Below, one piece after another: positions 58,444 to 64,000 of a stretch of DNA of 64,000 nt. Position 1 is the stretch's first letter. Every line of letters starts with the position of its first letter. The notes under the pieces are model-generated. The model did no database searches, was not told the DNA's origin, and saw nothing but the letters and a program-made list of their open reading frames with translations. Source of the DNA: Methylomonas sp. 11b (GTDB lineage: Bacteria > Pseudomonadota > Gammaproteobacteria > Methylococcales > Methylomonadaceae); the NCBI RefSeq assembly GCF_000515215.1, contig NZ_KI911557.1, positions 3,591,741 to 3,655,740 of the forward strand. Reading direction: 5' to 3'. Both the position numbers and the translations under genes were made by a program.

Positions 58444-59105
58444 GGCTTAACCTCGCGAATCAAATCGACGATGACTTTGGCGGCGGTGACGCCATCCGGC
58501 GCCCAGGCATCCGCGCCGACCTTGGTGTATAACTCGGGATCGAAACGGTAGGGAGCACCGCCTACCGCCAGTTTGATTTGTTGCTCCAAGCCGCGCTCCT
58601 GTAATAGTGCGCGCACACCCAAACTGCCTTTTTCGCTGGTGGCGGTGTGGACCATCATGGCGGATACCGCGATGACTTGAGCGTTCTCGGTCATTGCGGT
58701 ATCGACGAATTTTTCGGCGCTGACATTGGTGCCCAGATCGACCACGTCCACCATCAGCGATTTCAAACAGCCGCTGACGATCCGTTTGCCTAAGGAATGC
58801 AGGTCGCCGTAAGCGGCGCCGATGACGACGCGACCTATCATTTCCGGCGGTTTACTGAATTTTTCCAGCATTTTTTCGGTGACGTCGGCGGCGATTTGCG
58901 CGGTCATGAAATGCTGAGCCAGATTGGCGTCAGGATCCTTTTCGATCAAAGTCATCATCAATTCGACAGCGGGGATGACTAATTTGAAGACGATATCTTC
59001 CGGGCTGAATCCGTCGCTCAAGGCCTGATTGACGACATCCAGAGCCCCCTGTTTATCGGTCTCGAATACCGCTTGGTTGTAGGATTGAATATAAGCGTCG
59101 AGCAT
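58440..59105 (-). CDS. Corrinoid (B12-binding) protein, MtaC/MtbC type
   Basis: 221 residues: an N-terminal helical cap (about 1-85, typical B12-binding 2 region) and a Rossmann-like cobalamin domain with the lower-ligand motif DLHSLG (Asp101, His103, Gly106) followed by VDVVDLGTNVSAEKFVD and AVSAMMVHTATSEKGS. It carries a methyl group on cobalt between methyltransferases. It begins one base into the activator gene stop (TAATG) and overlaps the UroD-like gene by 4 bases, so equal amounts are likely made. Confidence 0.95.
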   Translation of the reverse strand: MLDAYIQSYNQAVFETDKQGALDVVNQALSDGFSPEDIVFKLVIPAVELMMTLIEKDPDANLAQHFMTAQIAADVTEKMLEKFSKPPEMIGRVVIGAAYGDLHSLGKRIVSGCLKSLMVDVVDLGTNVSAEKFVDTAMTENAQVIAVSAMMVHTATSEKGSLGVRALLQERGLEQQIKLAVGGAPYRFDPELYTKVGADAWAPDGVTAAKVIVDLIREVKP

Positions 59106-60742
59106 TACTGGAATTCCTCGATGGACATGGGCTGCAAGCGTAAATTGTCGATGAAGCGGTTTTCATATTCGAAAACCCCGCCGAGATTGACCACGTGCGC
59201 CCGTTGCACAATATTACTTAAGAGACTTGGCCCGGCTGGATTCAACAGCAGTTGTTCGCAGCCGGCCAGACTGGCATTGGCCAGCAGGCTGATCCGCTCG
59301 CGGGGCATCGTCGGCAGTAAACCGACCCGGAACGCGCTGTTTAGGTCCAGATGTTGCCCAAAACTTCCGCAAATCCATAACCTGTCTAAATCGTTTACTG
59401 ACAAGTCTGCTAAAGCCAGCAATTGTGCCATGGCAGCGGCTGTCGATGCCTTGGCACGCTGGAAAATATCGATGTCGCTCGCAAAAATGGCACTTTTTGG
59501 CATATCGGCTTGCAATAAAAAGCCATGTTCGGTTGGGGGTTCGGCGAAGCGTCCGGACGGTTTCAGGTGCTTTTGGTCCAGCAGCAAGGCAATTGCATCA
59601 ATGAAGCCGCTGGCGCAATAGCCGCGCGCCGGGGCATCTCCTATCGTCTGTAAGCCGTTTGCCGACACTTTGCAAATTGCACCGGCCTCGGCGGTTAAAC
59701 CGTTGCGCATGCCTACTCCTTCGAAAGCCGGGCCGCCCGGCACCGAACTGGCCCACAGGTTTGTGCCGTCCCACACCGCGATTTCGGTATTGGTGCCGAA
59801 GTCGGCCAACAACATCGGTTGCGATTGTTCGGTAATACCGGTGGCGAGCAGGTCGGCCAGCAAATCCGAACCAATAAAGCCGGCCAGCGGTTGGGCAATG
59901 TCGATGTCGGCATGCGGGGTACGCCATGCCTGGCGCCAGACATCGGCATCGGCGGGCAGGCAGGTGATGGGGCTTTGCCAGTTTTCGGGTTGGTAGAGGC
60001 TGTCGCCGCTATTGCCGCAAATCAGCGTCAACATCGCGGTATTGCCGACGATCAACACCTTGCCCAACTCTGCCAGTATCGGCGTTATTTCGCCCATATC
60101 GCGGCTGAGAATATCGCGTATGCCGTCCATGATCGCGTCGCGCGCTTGCTGGCCTATGCGGCGGCAATCTTGCTCGTCCAGGCGCTCAGCATCCAGCCGG
60201 GTCAGAACATCGGCGCCATACGCGACTTGCGGATTGATGCTGTAACGGGTGCCAATGCGTCGGCCGGATTGTCGATTCCACAATGACAGGCGGATGTGTG
60301 TCGTCCCCAGATCGACCGCCACACCATAGACATATTCGGAAACGGCTGGATTGCCTTGTGCTTGATAAAGCGGGGTGGGGTCCAGACTTTTCCATGCAGA
60401 ACGCGGCGCTGGATTTTCCAGGTAAAGCTTGCAGTCGCTGCGCGCCCGCAACTGGCAGGCCAAACGTATGCCGCTAGCCAGATCTTCCGGTAGCAGCTTT
60501 TGCCGTTCCGCCAGCGTCGGCGGGTTAAACTCGCCGTCGACGGTTTGAATCAGACACGCGCCACAGGTGCCCAAACCGCCACAGGCTGCGCGTACGCGTA
60601 AATCGGTGGTGTCGAGGGCTTGGCGGACCGACAGATCAGGTTTAAGCGGTATGCGTAGCGTCTGTTCGTTACTGGCGACCGTCGCCAGCATATCGCCAGC
60701 TGGGGGCTCTGGTCGTCCGGTATCGGGAGCGATGGTGATCAT
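59105..60742 (-). CDS. Reductive activator of corrinoid proteins (2Fe-2S + ASKHA)
   Basis: 545 residues. N-terminal plant-type ferredoxin domain with Cys54, Cys60, Cys63 and Cys96 (AACGGLGTCGACL...RLACQ) to hold one 2Fe-2S cluster, then the large RACo/DUF4445 domain with VYGVAVDLGTTHIRLSLW, LILAELGK-like region (TPILAELGKVLIVGNTAM), LLADFGTNTEIAVW and GGPAFEGVGMRNG, and a C-terminal WICGSFGQHLDLNSAFRVGL. Such proteins reduce inactive Co(II) back to Co(I) using ATP. First gene of the six-gene unit. Having its own activator means the corrinoid protein does real redox-active cobalt chemistry. Confidence 0.93.
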   Translation of the reverse strand: MITIAPDTGRPEPPAGDMLATVASNEQTLRIPLKPDLSVRQALDTTDLRVRAACGGLGTCGACLIQTVDGEFNPPTLAERQKLLPEDLASGIRLACQLRARSDCKLYLENPAPRSAWKSLDPTPLYQAQGNPAVSEYVYGVAVDLGTTHIRLSLWNRQSGRRIGTRYSINPQVAYGADVLTRLDAERLDEQDCRRIGQQARDAIMDGIRDILSRDMGEITPILAELGKVLIVGNTAMLTLICGNSGDSLYQPENWQSPITCLPADADVWRQAWRTPHADIDIAQPLAGFIGSDLLADLLATGITEQSQPMLLADFGTNTEIAVWDGTNLWASSVPGGPAFEGVGMRNGLTAEAGAICKVSANGLQTIGDAPARGYCASGFIDAIALLLDQKHLKPSGRFAEPPTEHGFLLQADMPKSAIFASDIDIFQRAKASTAAAMAQLLALADLSVNDLDRLWICGSFGQHLDLNSAFRVGLLPTMPRERISLLANASLAGCEQLLLNPAGPSLLSNIVQRAHVVNLGGVFEYENRFIDNLRLQPMSIEEFQ

Positions 60743-61138
60743 AGGCGATGGAAACCTGTATGAGTGATAGCAATTGCGCCTTCGCCTTCGTTAAGGTCTG
60801 GCATGATCTGGGTTTTGATCTATTCGGCATTGGTAAAACAGCCAGTGGTTTTCCCCTATCATTTTAGTGCGTATCGGCCGTTTCGCTGGCCCAATCCTGT
60901 TGTGTAAGCGATTTGTCTTTATCAGATCGGCTTTTACGGCATAAACTCCCCGATATGCGGCTAAGCTTTGCCGAAAAGGCGCTTTGGGCTAAGGGCACAC
61001 TGTTCGTGATGGAATGTCATCGACAATCGGGTAAACTTTGCCGATGCGCCAAAAAGCGGATTCGTGACTGGAACCCGCCTGCCTGAGACGCTTGCAGTCA
61101 ATCCAGATCATGGTTTTACCCAATCCAACGGAATTTAG
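60743..61138. other. Divergent intergenic region between the corrinoid operon and the receiver-kinase gene
   Basis: 396 bases without a convincing gene; it must hold the promoters of both units. I searched by eye for a cobalamin riboswitch, since the minus-strand operon uses corrinoid, and found no convincing B12 box. No clear sigma-70 or sigma-54 promoter stood out. Confidence 0.5.
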
Positions 61139-62428
61139 ATGGAATCCGATAAACAATCGACAGAGCGCCAAGCCACCATTCTGTTAGTCGATGACGAGTC
61201 CATCAATCTGTCGGTGTTCGGGCAGTTTCTCGCGCCGTATTATCAGGTTTTGGTGGCTACCAGCGGGCAGAGAGCCTTGCAACTGGCGCGAGGTACCCCA
61301 AAGCCGGATTTGATTTTGTTGGATGTGATGATGCCCGATATGGATGGGTATGAAGTCATCGGCCAGCTAAAAGCCGATCCCAAAACCGGCGATATTCCGG
61401 TGATATTCGTGACCGCCTTGACCTCTGATCTGGAGGAAGAGCGGGGGCTGTCACTCGGTGCGGTGGATTACCTTTACAAGCCGTGTCATTTGTCGATTCT
61501 ATTGGCCCGAATCAAAACCCAGCTGGAACTGAAGCATGCCCGCGATTGGCTAAAAGACCAAAATGCCTATCTGGAAACCGAAGTGCAACGCCGGCATCAG
61601 GAGAATGAGGCTGTGCATTTGCAATTATTGCAATCGGAAAAATTGGCGGCGATAGGGCAATTGGCGGCCGGCATCGCTCACGAAATCAATAATCCCATCG
61701 GTTTTGTCAATTCCAATTTGAATACGCTGAGCGGCTATTTGCGCGATGTTTTTTGCGTGATGGATGCCAGTAACGCGGCCTTAGACGAAAATCCCTTATC
61801 GGCGGAGACGCTGCAAAGCTTGCGCGAGCTGAAACATACCAAGCAGCTTGATTATTTACGTAATGATATTCCGGAATTGATCGCCGAATCCATGGAAGGC
61901 TTGTCGCGGGTGCGCGACATTATTCAGGATTTGAAGGATTTTGCGCATGCCGACAAAAACGATTGGGAATTGGGCGATTTGCACAAGGGGTTGGATTCCA
62001 CGTTGAATATCATCAACAATGAACTGAAGTACCATTGCACCGTACACAAGCAATACGGCGAGATACCGCAGATTTATTGTTTGCCTTCGCAATTGAATCA
62101 GGTGTTTATGAATTTACTGATTAACGCCGCGCACGCTATCGAGACCAAAGGCGATATTCAGATTAGTACGGGTTGCGCGGACCGGGGTGTCTGGGTGGAA
62201 ATCAGCGATAACGGCAAAGGTATTGACCCGGAGAACCTGCCGCGTTTGTTTGAGCCGTTCTTTACCACCAAGCCGGTCGGCAAGGGCACCGGCTTAGGGT
62301 TGTCGGTGTCGCAAAATATCGTCCGTAAGCATGGCGGTAGAATCGAAGTGACCAGCCAGCTTGGGCAGGGTAGCCGGTTTCGAGTCTGGCTGCCGATTCG
62401 GCCGCCGGAATTGGGGGCCGCCGAATAG
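61139..62428 (+). CDS. Receiver-histidine kinase protein
   Basis: 429 residues, soluble. N-terminal receiver with Asp about residue 61 ([16 protein letters not shown]), a coiled coil, then a kinase core of the HAMP-less type: H-box AAGIAHEINNPIGFVNSNL, N-box FMNLLINAAHAIET, ISDNGKGIDPENL and TGLGLSVSQNIVRKHGG. The receiver closely resembles that of the GGDEF-EAL protein in the operon on the other side of the promoter region (both [18 protein letters not shown], SLGAxDYLxKP). It probably joins the same phospho-network. The next gene, a lone receiver, is a likely target. Confidence 0.92.
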   Translation: MESDKQSTERQATILLVDDESINLSVFGQFLAPYYQVLVATSGQRALQLARGTPKPDLILLDVMMPDMDGYEVIGQLKADPKTGDIPVIFVTALTSDLEEERGLSLGAVDYLYKPCHLSILLARIKTQLELKHARDWLKDQNAYLETEVQRRHQENEAVHLQLLQSEKLAAIGQLAAGIAHEINNPIGFVNSNLNTLSGYLRDVFCVMDASNAALDENPLSAETLQSLRELKHTKQLDYLRNDIPELIAESMEGLSRVRDIIQDLKDFAHADKNDWELGDLHKGLDSTLNIINNELKYHCTVHKQYGEIPQIYCLPSQLNQVFMNLLINAAHAIETKGDIQISTGCADRGVWVEISDNGKGIDPENLPRLFEPFFTTKPVGKGTGLGLSVSQNIVRKHGGRIEVTSQLGQGSRFRVWLPIRPPELGAAE

Positions 62429-62521
62429 TCTGGCTGTCTGGCGGTTTTTTAAAACCGAACTTGCAGAAGGGGCGTTACCTGCCAGACTATCTCATTAATA
62501 GATTACTGATATTGCAAAACC

Positions 62522-63061
62522 ATGAACCAGGCAGACATTAAAATACTGATCGTCGACGACGAGCCGAACGTGTTGAAAGCGCTGACGCGTTTGCTGAAAC
62601 AATACGAGCCTATTACCGCAATCAGCGGCGAGGAAGCGCTGTTGTTAGCCGAAGAACATAGCTTTGATTTGGTGATTTCCGATTACCGGATGCCGGGAAT
62701 TAACGGTATCGACTTTTTGATTTTGTTCAAGCGCATGCAGCCCGATGCAGTGCGCATTGTGTTGACCGGCTTTGCCGATCTGGAAGGCGCGCAGCACGCC
62801 ATCAATGAGGCGGAAGTGTTTCGCTTTATCAACAAGCCATGGAGTAATCTGGAAATCGTCAACGTCGTTGAGAATGGTCTGGCGCACAAGCGGATGTTGT
62901 TGGAAAACCGCGCCTTGGCCGATCAGGTGCGGGCGCAGCAGATACTCCTGAATGAAAAAGAAGCGATTATTAAAGCGTTGGAAGCCGAGGAGCCGGGTAT
63001 CACTCAAGTCAATTGGGCGCAAGATGGTTCCATTATTCTCGACGACGAGGATTTGCAATAG
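62522..63061 (+). CDS. Single-receiver response regulator
   Basis: 179 residues. Receiver domain with phospho-Asp in DLVISDYRMPGINGIDFL, VLTGFADLEGAQHAINE and the K in FINKPWSNLEI; this form (ISDYRMP, FINKPW) is typical of RpfG/HD-GYP-linked receivers, but no HD-GYP or DNA-binding domain follows. Instead there is a coiled coil (LADQVRAQQILLNEKEAIIK) and a short acidic tail. It may act by protein contact. Probably in one transcript with the upstream kinase; 93 bases separate them. Confidence 0.9.
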   Translation: MNQADIKILIVDDEPNVLKALTRLLKQYEPITAISGEEALLLAEEHSFDLVISDYRMPGINGIDFLILFKRMQPDAVRIVLTGFADLEGAQHAINEAEVFRFINKPWSNLEIVNVVENGLAHKRMLLENRALADQVRAQQILLNEKEAIIKALEAEEPGITQVNWAQDGSIILDDEDLQ

Positions 63062-63099
63062 TCAGAGGTCTTCCAACGGTTCCTCCTTCGCGTTAACTG

Positions 63100-63126
63100 A
63101 AGATTCTGTCTAATCAGAAGAATCTT
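63100..63126. terminator. Weak hairpin between convergent genes
   Basis: AAGATTCT (63100-63107) pairs with AGAATCTT (63119-63126), an AT-rich 8-bp stem with an 11-base loop and no clear T-run. It could serve either convergent gene. Strength doubtful. Confidence 0.35.
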
Positions 63127-63154
63127 TATAACCGGTAGCCGTTTTAGAGCTGAG

Positions 63155-63931
63155 TTACAGCTGTTCGGTACGCTCGTCATTACTAAAGGCATTGAAAAAT
63201 TGCTTCGCGGTTCGACCGTTTTTGGCGGCATTCTGATGGGCAAAGTCCAACGCGGCCTTGTGCAAAGCCTCACGGTTGCCGGGATAATCGACGAAATAAC
63301 TGTCGACAATGTCCAAGTAAGTCTGGGTGTGTTGCGGGTAAAACGCCAGCCGCAAACCGAAGCGGTCGGACAGCGAGATTTTTTCCTCTATGGTGTCGGA
63401 ATAATGCACCTCGTTGTCAACCAGCAGGGTATCCAGATTGTCGCGCATATGTTCCGGCAGCAGATGGCGGCGATTGGACGTGGCATAAAACAACACATTC
63501 TCAGGCGGCAGTTCGATAGAGCCTTCCAATACACTTTTCAGCGGCTTGTAGAGCGCGTCGCCATTCTCAAACGATAAATCGTCGCAATAAATAATAAAAC
63601 GCTGATTGTGTTCGCGGATGTCGTCGACGATTTCCGGCAGATACAGCAAGTCTTGCTTATCGACTTCGATGACGCGTAAACCTTCGTGCAAATATTCGTT
63701 CAACAAGGCTTTCACCAGCGAGGACTTGCCAGTGCCGCGCGCACCCCACAACAAGGCATTATTCGCCGGCAGTCCGGCCAGAAAGCGAAGGGTGTTGTCT
63801 ATCATTTGCTGCTTTTGCGGCTCTATGCCCAGCAGTTGGTCCAGCCGGATCGGATCGATTTGCCGAACGGGACGCAGAAACGCCTGGCGCTGGCGCCAAA
63901 TTGCCGCATAGGTGTGGTTCCAATCTATCAT
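63155..63931 (-). CDS. AAA-type ATPase, DUF815 family
   Basis: 258 residues, cytoplasmic. Walker A is LLWGARGTGKSSLVKALLNE (about residues 59-72), Walker B IIYCDDLSF, and sensor-1-like VLFYATSNRRHLLPEHM; the C-terminal region has DFAHQNAAKNGRTAKQFFNAF. This is the pattern of the DUF815 family of unknown function, widespread in bacteria. Convergent to the receiver gene, so no direct link to the signalling cluster is evident. The last 69 bases of the window hold its upstream region. Confidence 0.88.
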   Translation of the reverse strand: MIDWNHTYAAIWRQRQAFLRPVRQIDPIRLDQLLGIEPQKQQMIDNTLRFLAGLPANNALLWGARGTGKSSLVKALLNEYLHEGLRVIEVDKQDLLYLPEIVDDIREHNQRFIIYCDDLSFENGDALYKPLKSVLEGSIELPPENVLFYATSNRRHLLPEHMRDNLDTLLVDNEVHYSDTIEEKISLSDRFGLRLAFYPQHTQTYLDIVDSYFVDYPGNREALHKAALDFAHQNAAKNGRTAKQFFNAFSNDERTEQL

Positions 63932-64000
63932 CTGTGATCCTTGGCTGGGGCCGGTCGAAGTGCCGGTTTGTGTAAAGAAATGAATATTGTATAAATTTTA

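Noticed and set aside
60743..61138. Cobalamin riboswitch before the corrinoid operon
   Set aside because: On the minus strand there is a stretch like GGGGAAAACCACTGGC, but no convincing B12 box and no consistent pairing pattern. A covariance-model search would settle it.

Overview
The window reads as chromosome of a type I (gammaproteobacterial) methanotroph, most likely Methylomonas or a close relative. This is inference. The main signs are a ribulose-monophosphate-pathway 3-hexulose-6-phosphate synthase next to a transketolase, gammaproteobacterial core gene order (tsaD | rpsU-yqeY-dnaG-rpoD), a mid-50s GC feel, and copper and sulfur handling genes. No methane monooxygenase or methanol dehydrogenase gene lies in the window, and no phage, IS element or CRISPR array was seen.

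Layout. 1-4.4 kb: export genes (end of an RND pump, a NodT/OprM-type outer membrane factor, an ABC-2 exporter pair). 4.4-6.6 kb: pyrD and thiO on the minus strand. 6.7-9.4 kb: a coiled-coil/beta-barrel envelope protein, proline iminopeptidase and ubiX. 9.4-12.4 kb: hps and transketolase, the formaldehyde-fixing block. 12.5-14.3 kb: two unrecognised repeat-bearing proteins, one with about 18 copies of a TGVAKY motif. 14.4-19 kb: small envelope proteins, pterin/folate genes (FolM-like reductase, folK, folB), plsY, tsaD. 19-23.5 kb: macromolecular synthesis operon and a CAU tRNA. 23.5-29.5 kb: metK-ahcY (SAM cycle), bioA, rsmE, a CPBP protease, a lipoprotein. 30.1-39.9 kb: an N-type ATPase operon (atpD-C-Q ... 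B-E ... F-A-G) split by a lytic transglycosylase gene and by an opposite-strand acyltransferase. 40-40.5 kb: a ParE-type toxin-antitoxin pair. 40.5-43.8 kb: a FisR-like sigma-54 activator divergent from persulfide dioxygenase and a TauE permease, with a visible -24/-12 promoter and upstream palindrome. 43.9-47.9 kb: a copper locus (Met/His-rich multicopper oxidase, HMA-TauE fusion, PsiE-like protein, His-rich secreted protein). 48-52.8 kb: a giant protein joining about 14 YCF48-type propeller repeats to a KAP P-loop NTPase, interrupted by one in-frame TAG. 53-63.9 kb: signalling and corrinoid chemistry.

The most unusual region is 53.0-60.7 kb on the minus strand. Six genes overlap end to start: an Fe-S/ASKHA reductive activator of corrinoid proteins, a corrinoid protein, a UroD-type methyltransferase, a DUF1638 protein, a soluble hybrid-less histidine kinase, and a receiver-PAS-GGDEF-EAL protein. 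Such methyl-transfer modules are familiar from anaerobes. Here one appears translationally coupled to a two-component/c-di-GMP output, and the UroD-like protein seems to have lost most of the usual zinc ligands. I propose, as inference, that this is a methyl- or corrinoid-based sensory system rather than a simple catabolic one. A divergent receiver-kinase gene, a lone receiver and an AAA-type ATPase follow, and the two N-terminal receivers on either side look paralogous.

All annotation is by reading motifs. No database search or alignment was run, so family names rest on recognised motifs and gene order.
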